DNA from: Pseudomonadota bacterium
Lineage (GTDB): Bacteria > Bdellovibrionota_C > UBA2361 > OMII01
Assembly (NCBI GenBank): GCA_027486155.1
Contig: JAIXPR010000008.1
Coordinates: 1-5,121 of the forward strand
DNA: 5,121 bases
Direction: 5' to 3'
The notes below the pieces were generated by a model that was not told where the DNA came from, ran no database searches, and saw only the letters and a program-made list of their open reading frames with translations. A program made the position numbers and the translations under genes. Shown here piece after piece: positions 1 to 4,929 of the stretch (position 1 is the stretch's first letter; each line of letters starts with the position of its first letter).

Positions 1-4
1 AACC

Positions 5-721
5 TCACTCCGACTTTGGCGACCCGCCGTTAGTGCTCTGCTCCGAAGCAGCATCAACCCCATTAGCCTCCTCGACCTCCCTGCCCTCTCCGTTTCCCAG
101 CACCGTCGACCCGATACGCTTAGTAATCTCAGCGAGGGTTCCGTGGTGCGGCATAAGGATCGCGAGAGAATAGTCGATCGCGGAGATATACGAGAACGCG
201 AGAGAGACGATCAGAATATTAAGTCCAATGAGCTGGGCGGTTACTCGGTACCCAAGAAAAGGGAACGAGTAGTCGTACAGAAGGAGCGCCAATATCGCCA
301 CCATCTGCAGGGCGCTCTTAACCTTTCCCCCCGACTTCGCGGCGACGATCGTGCCATCCTTAGCGGCGAACGCCCGTAGCCCGGTAATCCAGAGCTCTCG
401 AGCGAGGATCAGGGTAACCATCCATCCGGGAACGAGCGAGACGCAGTTATCGTCTCGCAGTGACACCAACATAACGAGCGCCGCCATCACCAGAATCTTG
501 TCCGCCAGCGGATCGAATAATTTTCCAAAATCACTGATCGCTTTGTAGCGGCGCGCGATATAGCCGTCGGCGTAATCGGTGAGCGCCGCGAAGACAAAGA
601 TAATTGCGGCGAGATTGAGTGAACTACGGGTTGGCTCTATCAACACGGCGACGAACACCGGGATAAGGATCAGCCGCAGAAATGTCAGCCAATTAGGAAT
701 TCGTTTGAACCAGTTAGCCAT
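5..721 (-). CDS. pgsA: CDP-diacylglycerol--glycerol-3-phosphate 3-phosphatidyltransferase (PgsA)
   Basis: Inner-membrane enzyme that joins CDP-diacylglycerol and sn-glycerol 3-phosphate to give phosphatidylglycerol phosphate and CMP, the committed step to phosphatidylglycerol and cardiolipin. The 238-residue product carries the complete CDP-alcohol phosphotransferase signature: D49, D52-G53, A56-R57, G66, D70 and D74, the four aspartates being the metal and substrate ligands of the family. Hydrophobic stretches at about 11-30, 34-48, 76-88, 98-112, 136-150 and 160-187 fit a six-helix membrane protein. The N-terminal NWLTFLRLILIP is typical of PgsA. The family usually ends near residue 180-200; here a hydrophilic tail of about 45 residues rich in Glu, Ser, Gly and Asn follows. 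The ATG overlaps the stop of the lytic transglycosylase gene by 8 bases and has no Shine-Dalgarno before it, so translation is probably coupled to that gene. Specificity for glycerol phosphate over another alcohol is inferred from overall similarity. Confidence 0.93.
   Translation of the reverse strand: MANWFKRIPNWLTFLRLILIPVFVAVLIEPTRSSLNLAAIIFVFAALTDYADGYIARRYKAISDFGKLFDPLADKILVMAALVMLVSLRDDNCVSLVPGWMVTLILARELWITGLRAFAAKDGTIVAAKSGGKVKSALQMVAILALLLYDYSFPFLGYRVTAQLIGLNILIVSLAFSYISAIDYSLAILMPHHGTLAEITKRIGSTVLGNGEGREVEEANGVDAASEQSTNGGSPKSE
714..721 (-). promoter_or_regulatory. ATGGCTAA start/stop overlap coupling the transglycosylase and pgsA
   Basis: The pgsA start (ATG, 721-719) lies before the transglycosylase stop (TAA, 716-714) in a different frame, giving an 8-base overlap. 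The bases just upstream (CCGTAGCGC) contain no purine-rich Shine-Dalgarno, so PgsA synthesis most likely depends on ribosomes finishing the upstream gene and re-initiating. The overlap is seen directly; coupling is inferred. Confidence 0.7.
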
Positions 722-1367
722 GCGCTACGGCAGTATACTGCTTTTTGAGGTGCAGTACACGCCTTACATAGTTCTGGGTCTCAGAATATGGGGGAATACC
801 TCTATATCGTTGGACCGGAACGTCGCCCGCGTTATAAGCGGCCAAAGCGTGAGCCTCGTTTCCGTACCGCTTGAGGAGTCGCGCGAGGTATTGAGTTCCA
901 CCGTGAATATTCCATTCCGGGACAAAGGCGTTTCTGACCCCCATCATGCGAGCGGTTCCAGGCATCAGCTGCATCAAACCCTGCGCTCCCTTCGGGGAGA
1001 GAGCTCGTGGGTTGAATCCGGACTCTACGTGAATGACGGCCTTGATGAGGTTCGGATCCACGCGATGTCTCCGAGCCGCCTCGTGGATGGCCCTTTCGTA
1101 CGCGGCCGCCGAGTGCAATCTTCGACCACCTTTAAATCGGCTCTGTCGGTGATACGTAAATCCGTTGGCTCGCGCGGTAAAAACCTCCGCCTGCTCACCC
1201 TCGGCTGGCTTCTTCGTGGTAAAGCGAATGACCCCACCTGGCTCACGGATAACGTATATCTTTCCATCCGCGGCATGGGACGGTGATGCCACCGTAGCCA
1301 TAGCGAGCCATACCCCGCACAGAAGTGGCAGCGACATGAATTTTGATACGATACGCGCCTTAGACAT
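714..1367 (-). CDS. Exported lytic transglycosylase, SLT domain with N-terminal DUF4124-like segment
   Basis: Periplasmic murein-cleaving enzyme: family 1 lytic transglycosylases cut the MurNAc-GlcNAc bond and form 1,6-anhydro-MurNAc ends. The product has 217 residues. Residues 1-32 form a signal peptide (basic start, hydrophobic core LPLLCGVWLAMATVA, cleavage likely after SHA32); there is no lipobox. Residues 36-66 (KIYVIREPGGVIRFTTKKP) resemble the short DUF4124 module often found before SLT domains. The SLT domain spans about 90-205, with catalytic Glu115 in HVESGFNP, the GAQGLMQLMPGTA motif at 127-139 and AYNAG at 177-181. I chose the ATG at 1367 because AAAGGCGAGG lies just upstream and the signal peptide starts there; a TTG at 1526 would add 53 residues, lie inside the flagellin terminator and bury the signal peptide. 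It is first in an operon with pgsA. The exact subfamily is not assigned, so no symbol is given. Confidence 0.92.
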   Translation of the reverse strand: MSKARIVSKFMSLPLLCGVWLAMATVASPSHAADGKIYVIREPGGVIRFTTKKPAEGEQAEVFTARANGFTYHRQSRFKGGRRLHSAAAYERAIHEAARRHRVDPNLIKAVIHVESGFNPRALSPKGAQGLMQLMPGTARMMGVRNAFVPEWNIHGGTQYLARLLKRYGNEAHALAAYNAGDVPVQRYRGIPPYSETQNYVRRVLHLKKQYTAVAHG

Positions 1368-1457
1368 ATCCTCGCCTTTGTCAGCTTTGGATCTCTTCAG
1401 AACAAAACTTTCCGACGTCACTTTCGATGCGAACTCTCCAGTAAGGGGCGTATAAGA

Positions 1458-1485
1458 ATTATCAAAACGATATTTGAGCGGCCAA
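1458..1485 (-). promoter_or_regulatory. Candidate sigma70-type promoter for the transglycosylase-pgsA operon
   Basis: Reading the minus strand, TTGGCC (1485-1480; 4 of 6 to TTGACA) is followed after 16 bases by GATAAT (1463-1458; 5 of 6 to TATAAT). It lies just beyond the flagellin terminator and would give a leader of about 85 bases, so the operon would be transcribed independently of flagellin. The 16-base spacer and weak -35 keep this tentative. The rest of the 1368-1500 gap shows nothing further. Confidence 0.4.
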
Positions 1486-1500
1486 GTCGTTGAAAGAATT

Positions 1501-1544
1501 AAAAACCAAACGAGCGGAGAACTCAATCAGAGTTCCCCGCTCGT
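1501..1544 (-). terminator. Intrinsic terminator of the flagellin gene
   Basis: A 15-bp inverted repeat with a single A/C mismatch (arms 1510-1524 and 1530-1544, 5-base loop AATCA at 1525-1529). In the minus direction the stem is followed by TTTGGTTTTT (five Ts at 1505-1501). There is no T-run on the other side, so the direction is clear. It separates flagellin from the transglycosylase-pgsA operon. Confidence 0.88.
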
Positions 1545-1560
1545 GTTGATGTGAGCTCGT

Positions 1561-1587
1561 CGCCGGGATAACGCGTCGCCCCCGGCG
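1561..1587 (-). other. GC-rich hairpin just after the flagellin stop codon
   Basis: Arms CGCCGGG (1561-1567) and CCCGGCG (1581-1587) form a 7-bp all-GC stem with a 13-base loop, starting 6 bases after the flagellin TAA and lying before the main terminator. There is no T-run after it, so it is more likely a 3' stabilising structure than a terminator. That role is inferred; stable 3' stems are common on abundant mRNAs. Confidence 0.5.
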
Positions 1588-1593
1588 CTCGTC

Positions 1594-2445
1594 TTATTGG
1601 AGCAGCGCAAGCGCGAGCTGAGGCTGTAAGTTAGCCTGAGCAAGGATCGCCGCACCTGCCTGTTGAAGGATGTTCAGTCGAGTAAGCTCAGCAGCTTCAC
1701 TTGCTACATCAACGTCGCGGATTCGCGCTTCCGCCGCCGCGGAGTTCTCCCGAGCGACTTGGAGGTTAGAAATCGAGGAAAGGAGCCTCGACTCCACTGC
1801 CCCTAGCCCCCCGCGAATGGAGCTCATCGACTGAAGAGCGCCATTGATCCCATCGATCGCCAATCGAGCCGCGCTCTGTCCCAACTCGATCGAGTTTCCT
1901 GTCAAAGAGTACGAGAGGGATGAACTTCCGAGTCCAAGTCCAGCGAGCGTCGCGTTCGCCTGATCAACGGTGAAGCGGGAGTTAGATGTCGAGTCGAAAC
2001 CGACTTGCAACACCATCGCGTTTCCACCGGCGAGTAGTTGCAATCCGTTAAACGCGGTGGTGGTAGCGATGCGCTCGATCTCAGACCCGAGGGCTGAGAA
2101 CTCACCCTGCATCGCTGAGCGTTGATCAGCGGTATACGTTCCGGTCGCGGCCTGCTGAGCAAGCTCAGAGAGACGCTGGAGGAATGCACTTACCTGTTCT
2201 AACGCGCCATCCGCGATTGATACGGCCGAAACACCATCTTGGGCATTTCGAACAGCCACCGTTGCGAGTCTCTGACTGGTTCTCAGCGATTCAGCGATAG
2301 CGAGACCAGCAGCGTCGTCAGAGGCGCTGTTAATTCGCCTACCGGAGCTGAGCCTGCTGTAGGTGTTAGAGAGGGATTCAGATGTCGCGTTCAGGATTCG
2401 TTGACCACGAAGAGACGCGACGTTAGTTCTAATGTTAATTGTCAT
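1594..2445 (-). CDS. fliC: Flagellin, compact form lacking an outer D2/D3 domain
   Basis: Filament subunit exported by the flagellar type III system. The product has 283 residues. The N-terminal D0/D1 region (about 1-140) carries the classic signatures: RLSSGRRINSASDDAAGLAIAE (31-52), RNAQDGVSAVSIADGAL (66-82) and LQRLSELAQQAATGTY (89-104). The C-terminal D1/D0 region (about 195-283) has RDVDVASEAAELTRLNILQQAG and ends ANLQPQLALALLQ, the usual secretion and packing end. Only about 55 residues (140-195) lie between, so the surface-exposed D2/D3 domains are essentially missing, against about 490 residues in enteric FliC. No signal peptide, as expected. The ATG is fixed by a perfect AAGGAGG 7 bases upstream. 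The gene stands alone: no capping, chaperone or other flagellar gene lies beside it in the window. The symbol is generic; a multi-flagellin genome could name it differently. Confidence 0.96.
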   Translation of the reverse strand: MTINIRTNVASLRGQRILNATSESLSNTYSRLSSGRRINSASDDAAGLAIAESLRTSQRLATVAVRNAQDGVSAVSIADGALEQVSAFLQRLSELAQQAATGTYTADQRSAMQGEFSALGSEIERIATTTAFNGLQLLAGGNAMVLQVGFDSTSNSRFTVDQANATLAGLGLGSSSLSYSLTGNSIELGQSAARLAIDGINGALQSMSSIRGGLGAVESRLLSSISNLQVARENSAAAEARIRDVDVASEAAELTRLNILQQAGAAILAQANLQPQLALALLQ

Positions 2446-2452
2446 TGTATTT

Positions 2453-2459
2453 CCTCCTT
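2453..2459 (-). promoter_or_regulatory. Perfect Shine-Dalgarno of flagellin
   Basis: AAGGAGG on the minus strand, 7 bases before the ATG, fully complementary to the 16S anti-Shine-Dalgarno core. It fixes the flagellin start and predicts very strong translation, as expected of a filament protein. It is by far the best ribosome site in the window. Confidence 0.9.
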
Positions 2460-2463
2460 GAAA

Positions 2464-2491
2464 TTATCGGTATCGCTCCATCAATCCTTTG
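2464..2491 (-). promoter_or_regulatory. Candidate sigma28-type promoter P1 for flagellin
   Basis: Minus strand: CAAA (2491-2488), 16 bases, ACCGATAA (2471-2464). The sigma28 (FliA) consensus is TAAA-N15-GCCGATAA, so the -10 matches 7 of 8 and the spacer is one base long. Transcription would start near 2457, at the edge of the Shine-Dalgarno, leaving a leader of only about 12 bases. That is unusually short and is the main argument against it. Confidence 0.4.
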
Positions 2492-2502
2492 ACGAAGACT
2501 GC

Positions 2503-2519
2503 CGGAAGTTCCGACGGAA
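2503..2519. repeat. Two overlapping 11-bp dyads upstream of P1
   Basis: CGGAA-G-TTCCG (2503-2513) and TTCCG-A-CGGAA (2509-2519) share the central TTCCG, so 5-base half sites alternate with a 6-base period; a partial fourth unit, TCCG, follows at 2521-2524. Lying about 45-65 bases before the P1 start point, this is where an activator or repressor could bind. The symmetry is seen directly; the operator role is inferred. Confidence 0.4.
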
Positions 2520-2635
2520 ATCCGACACCGACCACAGCGAGTCCCCACTCCGCGCGCGCCAGGCACTGCGCGCATGGTTGAGAAACCAACCGTAGATATT
2601 TAACTACCAGCCTATGTAATGAATACTGCAACCGC

Positions 2636-2672
2636 TTGGTCTTGCGTGAACTGCAACAGCTGCTGAGACCAA
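2636..2672. repeat. 7-bp inverted repeat TTGGTCT / AGACCAA
   Basis: TTGGTCT (2636-2642) and AGACCAA (2666-2672) are perfect inverted copies separated by 23 bases. The motif CTGCAAC occurs at 2626-2632 and again inside the loop at 2651-2657. There is no T-run on either side, so it is not a terminator. It lies in the long flagellin leader if transcription begins at P2, or could be a protein-binding site. Function unknown. Confidence 0.35.
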
Positions 2673-2708
2673 CGGGAGTTTCCCCCCGATGAAGTTAGTT
2701 ACGGTCGG

Positions 2709-2735
2709 TTATCGCGAAACCTTAAGCTCTTTTTG
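2709..2735 (-). promoter_or_regulatory. Candidate sigma28-type promoter P2, distal to flagellin
   Basis: Minus strand: CAAA (2735-2732), exactly 15 bases, CGCGATAA (2716-2709). Spacing matches the sigma28 consensus exactly and the -10 matches 6 of 8. It would give a leader of about 255 bases containing several stem-forming segments. It is weaker in the -10 than P1 but has a more normal distance to the gene. Only one of the two, or neither, may be real. Confidence 0.3.
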
Positions 2736-2916
2736 ACACCCCTCAATGATTGGGCTTCCCCAGCCACAGGGGCGCGCGAAAACGGGTCGCAAATACCTGT
2801 ACTAGCTGAGCGAACCGCCACCTCCACAGCCGGGCTCGGCCAGGGTACCGTCCCCTCCTCCAAGCATATATTTTTTGACCACAAAGCACGCAAAGACAGG
2901 TCATTTTCTTTCGCGC

Positions 2917-2944
2917 GCAAAAACTCGCGACAGCGAGGTTTTGC
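2917..2944. terminator. Hairpin with A- and T-rich flanks, possible bidirectional terminator or attenuator
   Basis: GCAAAAACTCGC (2917-2928), loop GACA, GCGAGGTTTTGC (2933-2944): 12-bp arms with one A/G mismatch. The GC core CTCGC/GCGAG is flanked by AAAAA and, on the minus strand, followed by TTTTT; on the plus strand by GTTTT. It has terminator shape in both directions, better on the minus. No gene to be terminated lies in either direction beside it; it sits 47 bases before the lipoprotein start, so it could end an unseen small RNA or attenuate readthrough. Confidence 0.4.
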
Positions 2945-2991
2945 CTCTTCTCCCTAGCCAAGGATCTCCCCTTCTGACATTCTCTCTCCTC

Positions 2992-3558
2992 ATGGACACG
3001 AAAAATGCGTTCTCCCTTATTTGCCTCTCCCTCATCCACCTCTCCGCCTGCAGCGACCGAGAATTCGCGGTGAATAATACCGCGACCGGAACCGCCGCGG
3101 GCTCCGCGCTCGGTGCTGGAGTTGGCGCGATTGTAGGTAATCAATCCGGTAACACCGGAGCTGGCGTGGCGATCGGAGCTGGGGCTGGCGCCCTCGGGGG
3201 AGCGTTGATCGGGGCACAAGGGGATGCGCAACGACAACGGACGGAGGACCAGGAGGAGCGACTTCGTCGTCAGGAACGGGAGCTTGAACGCCAACGACGG
3301 GAGATAGAGGAGCTTAAGCGAGGTCGCCAGTACGACTCGACTGGATCGGTTAAGCCTTCGACCTCACAGCGATCGTACCCACAGCCACCATACTCACAGC
3401 CATCATACTCACAGCCATCATACTCACAGCCATCATACTCACAGCCATCAGATTCCTCAGATTCATACCAACGGGACCCTGACGATCCGGTGTATAGCGA
3501 CAATCGAGATGATCGTCTGTATGACGACACCGATGACGATTTCCGGCAAGATCTCTGA
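2992..3558 (+). CDS. Glycine-zipper lipoprotein with coiled coil, YSQPS repeats and acidic tail
   Basis: Predicted outer-membrane lipoprotein of 188 residues; exact role unknown. Order of parts: signal peptide 1-19 with lipobox LSAC and lipidated Cys20 (Ser at +2 favours outer-membrane sorting); a glycine-zipper region, about 30-77, of two hydrophobic GxxxG-like stretches (TAAGSALGAGVGAIVGN and GAGVAIGAGAGALGGALIGAQG), as in 17-kDa-antigen and SlyB-like proteins; a highly charged helix 79-112 (RLRRQERELERQRREIEEL), probably a coiled coil; five 5-residue repeats at 129-153 (YPQPP then four YSQPS); and an Asp/Tyr-rich acidic tail 159-188. The reading frame is open upstream to 2875, but 2992 is chosen because the signal peptide begins there. 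No Shine-Dalgarno precedes it: the nearest AAGGAT is 26 bases away and the intervening bases are pyrimidine-rich. Glycine-zipper lipoproteins insert into or stabilise the envelope in known cases. It stands alone and converges on the thiolase gene. Confidence 0.85.
   Translation: MDTKNAFSLICLSLIHLSACSDREFAVNNTATGTAAGSALGAGVGAIVGNQSGNTGAGVAIGAGAGALGGALIGAQGDAQRQRTEDQEERLRRQERELERQRREIEELKRGRQYDSTGSVKPSTSQRSYPQPPYSQPSYSQPSYSQPSYSQPSDSSDSYQRDPDDPVYSDNRDDRLYDDTDDDFRQDL
3376..3450 (+). repeat. Five in-frame 15-bp tandem repeats (TACTCACAGCCATCA)
   Basis: Units begin at 3376, 3391, 3406, 3421 and 3436. The first differs at two positions (TACCCACAGCCACCA); the last four are identical to the base. 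Each encodes YSQPS (the first YPQPP). Identity at synonymous positions points to recent duplication by slippage or unequal recombination, and since 15 is a multiple of three, copy-number change would not break the frame. Confidence 0.95.
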
Positions 3559-3573
3559 TCGGATTCTCACGTA

Positions 3574-3588
3574 CGTAGCCCCACTACG
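3574..3588. other. Small hairpin between convergent lipoprotein and thiolase genes
   Basis: CGTAG (3574-3578), loop CCCCA, CTACG (3584-3588); the right arm overlaps the thiolase stop codon. The spacer between the two stop codons is only 25 bases and this is its only stem. There is no T-run, so it is at best a weak terminator; the two transcripts probably overlap at their 3' ends. Confidence 0.25.
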
Positions 3589-4834
3589 GCATCGAAACGA
3601 GCGCCGCCCCTGCCCCACCTCCAGCGGCGCAGATACTGATGGCGCCACGTGAAAGTTTGCGCTGACGTAATGCCTGGCAGGTAGCGAGAAGGAGTCGCCC
3701 ACCTGTCGCGGCGAACGGATGACCGAGAGCGATAGAGCCTCCGGCGACATTCATCGTATCGCTCGGTATCTCCCCCTGCACCTCCGTGTTCGGATAGCGA
3801 GTCCACCCATCGCGCCACACCTTCATGTTACACAGCACCTGAGCGGCAAAGGCCTCGTGTACCTCGAAGAGATCGATATCACGAAACCCAAGGTTGAACC
3901 GTCTCAGCAGTCGCGGCAGAGCTAACGCCGGTGCCATCAGCAGACCGTCCCCGGGAGGAACAGATGCGAACTGAATACCATCTATAAAACCGAGGATCTC
4001 TCGATTCTGTTTTCGCGCGAGCTCCTCAGACATCAAGACCACCGCCGAGGCGCCATCGGTCAGAGCGCTCGCATTTCCGGCGGTGATCGTTCCCCGACCA
4101 CTCTTATCAAACACGGGCTTCAAAGAGGCGAGAGCCGCCATGGTCGTGTCCGGGCGGATGAGATTGTCCTCAGACACTCCGCCAAGGGGGAGTATCTGCT
4201 CGGCGAGGAACCCTGACGAACGGGCCTCAGCTGCGCGTTGATGGCTGGCTAAGGCGATCTGGTCCTGCTCGTGTCGCGGTATCGTAAACTCCTGGGCCAT
4301 GAGCTCGCAGTGTTGCCCCATAGTGAGGCCAGTTGAGGGCTCTTTAGGACTTGGCGCTTGGGGCGCAAGAAATCCGGGACGGAAGGCAGAGATCATTGCG
4401 GCTTTGGCTCCGAAACTACGAGCCTTGGCGAGGTTTATGAAAAACCTCTCGCCCTTCCGGGGGAACGTAAGGGTCGGCTGCGACATCGACTCACTTCCAC
4501 CAACGATGGCGCAGGAGATCCGACCCGAGGCGATGGCGTCAACAGCGGCGCTCGCCGCGACGAGGCCGGTAATGCAATTATTCGCGCTAAAATGGCCGTC
4601 GATCGTCTTTGGCAACCCCGAGCGCACTATGATCTCCCGCGCGAGGTTTGGAATTCGAGGATCGAGCAACACGGTGCCGAAGTAGAGCTCCTCAACGATA
4701 CTAGGGTCGATCCCAAGTTTCTCGATACATCCAACAACGACGTGTTTGCCCAGGTCGAGGGCCGAGAACTTTGAAAAAACTCCGGCCGCCTTAACAAAGG
4801 GGGTCCGCACTCCACCAACAATCGCAACTCGCAT
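3584..4834 (-). CDS. fadI: 3-ketoacyl-CoA thiolase (acetyl-CoA acyltransferase), FadI / trifunctional beta-subunit type
   Basis: Catalyses the last step of fatty acid beta-oxidation: CoA-dependent cleavage of 3-ketoacyl-CoA to acetyl-CoA and a shortened acyl-CoA, in the cytoplasm. The 416-residue length fits the family. Visible catalytic elements: nucleophile Cys87 in SANNCITG; HEAFAAQ at 326-332, with the His form that is typical of FadI and mitochondrial trifunctional beta subunits rather than the NEAF of FadA; His372 in GHPFAATGGR; and Cys402 in CAAGGGAGAA. STGLTMGQHCELMAQ (167-181) and SHQRAAEA (197-204) also follow FadI. FadI acts in complex with FadJ (hydratase/dehydrogenase), which is not in this window. 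Start at 4834 is supported by AAGAGG (4850-4845) 10 bases upstream and by MRVAIVGGVRTPF matching the family start. It probably follows the partial upstream gene in one transcript. Chain-length preference cannot be read from the sequence. Confidence 0.92.
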   Translation of the reverse strand: MRVAIVGGVRTPFVKAAGVFSKFSALDLGKHVVVGCIEKLGIDPSIVEELYFGTVLLDPRIPNLAREIIVRSGLPKTIDGHFSANNCITGLVAASAAVDAIASGRISCAIVGGSESMSQPTLTFPRKGERFFINLAKARSFGAKAAMISAFRPGFLAPQAPSPKEPSTGLTMGQHCELMAQEFTIPRHEQDQIALASHQRAAEARSSGFLAEQILPLGGVSEDNLIRPDTTMAALASLKPVFDKSGRGTITAGNASALTDGASAVVLMSEELARKQNREILGFIDGIQFASVPPGDGLLMAPALALPRLLRRFNLGFRDIDLFEVHEAFAAQVLCNMKVWRDGWTRYPNTEVQGEIPSDTMNVAGGSIALGHPFAATGGRLLLATCQALRQRKLSRGAISICAAGGGAGAALVSMP

Positions 4835-4854
4835 ACGCTCGAAACCTCTTCTCA

Positions 4855-4878
4855 GGGGGCGCCTTGATCAGCGCCCCC
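4855..4878. other. GC-rich hairpin in the thiolase leader
   Basis: GGGGGCGC (4855-4862) and GCGCCCCC (4871-4878) form a perfect 8-bp stem around the loop CTTGATCA. On the minus strand it ends 4 bases before the thiolase ribosome site. There is no T-run on either side, so it is not a classical terminator; it could terminate by Rho-linked stalling, mark an RNA-processing boundary, or affect ribosome access. The adjacent CGATATATCG (4878-4887) is a 10-bp palindrome. Confidence 0.5.
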
Positions 4879-4912
4879 GATATATCGCGAGTTACGTTCT
4901 CCTAGACACTAC

Positions 4913-4929
4913 ATCTCCGCAAGGGAGAT
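4913..4929. other. Small hairpin after the upstream gene's stop codon
   Basis: ATCTCC (4913-4918) and GGAGAT (4924-4929) form a 6-bp stem with loop GCAAG, beginning 15 bases after the stop of the gene at 4945-5121. No T-run follows on the minus strand, so termination here would be weak; readthrough into the thiolase gene is likely. Confidence 0.35.

Larger units (their letters stand above)
2446..2991. other. Divergent non-coding region between flagellin and the lipoprotein gene
   Basis: About 546 bases with no convincing gene. Besides the separately listed promoter candidates and dyads it holds a GC hairpin (GCGCGC arms at 2554-2559 and 2568-2573), a small stem GGTTG/CAACC (2576-2580 and 2587-2591), an isolated TTGACA at 2733-2738 with no -10 at the proper distance, and an AT-rich patch at 2865-2876. 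Open frames through it have no ribosome sites, are rich in Arg, Ser and Pro, and resemble no family I know. I found no clear promoter for the lipoprotein gene. Confidence 0.6.

Noticed and set aside
731..740. Perfect palindrome CAGTATACTG as an operator before pgsA
   Set aside because: It lies in the last codons of the transglycosylase gene with no promoter elements around it; a 10-base palindrome inside coding sequence is easily chance.
579..1286. 235-codon plus-strand open frame antisense to pgsA and the transglycosylase
   Set aside because: It overlaps two well-supported genes, is Arg/Ser-rich and matches no family; it is a shadow of GC-rich coding sequence.
1368..1526. N-terminal extension of the lytic transglycosylase from a TTG at 1526
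   Set aside because: The TTG lies in the terminator hairpin of flagellin, and the extension would put 53 residues before a good signal peptide. The ATG at 1367 has a Shine-Dalgarno.
2627..2657. Sigma54 promoter for flagellin around two TTGCAG motifs on the minus strand
   Set aside because: Neither has the required GG 10 bases before the GC of the -12 element.
2733..2738. Perfect TTGACA as a -35 for the lipoprotein gene
   Set aside because: The bases 15-19 positions downstream (around TTCCCC) contain nothing like TATAAT.
2733..2957. 74-codon plus-strand open frame in the divergent spacer
   Set aside because: No ribosome site, no recognisable domain, and it crosses the AT-rich patch and the hairpin at 2917-2944; looks non-coding.
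2743..3294. 183-codon minus-strand open frame across the spacer and lipoprotein start
   Set aside because: Its 5' half is antisense to the lipoprotein gene and the rest is low-complexity Arg/Gly/Ala with no ribosome site or domain.
3376..3450. CRISPR-like array
   Set aside because: The units are directly adjacent with no spacers and are in frame inside a coding gene; it is a coding tandem repeat.
4299..4774. Two plus-strand open frames (128 and 138 codons) inside the thiolase gene
   Set aside because: Both are antisense to a complete FadI-type thiolase with all catalytic residues; composition is that of a shadow frame.
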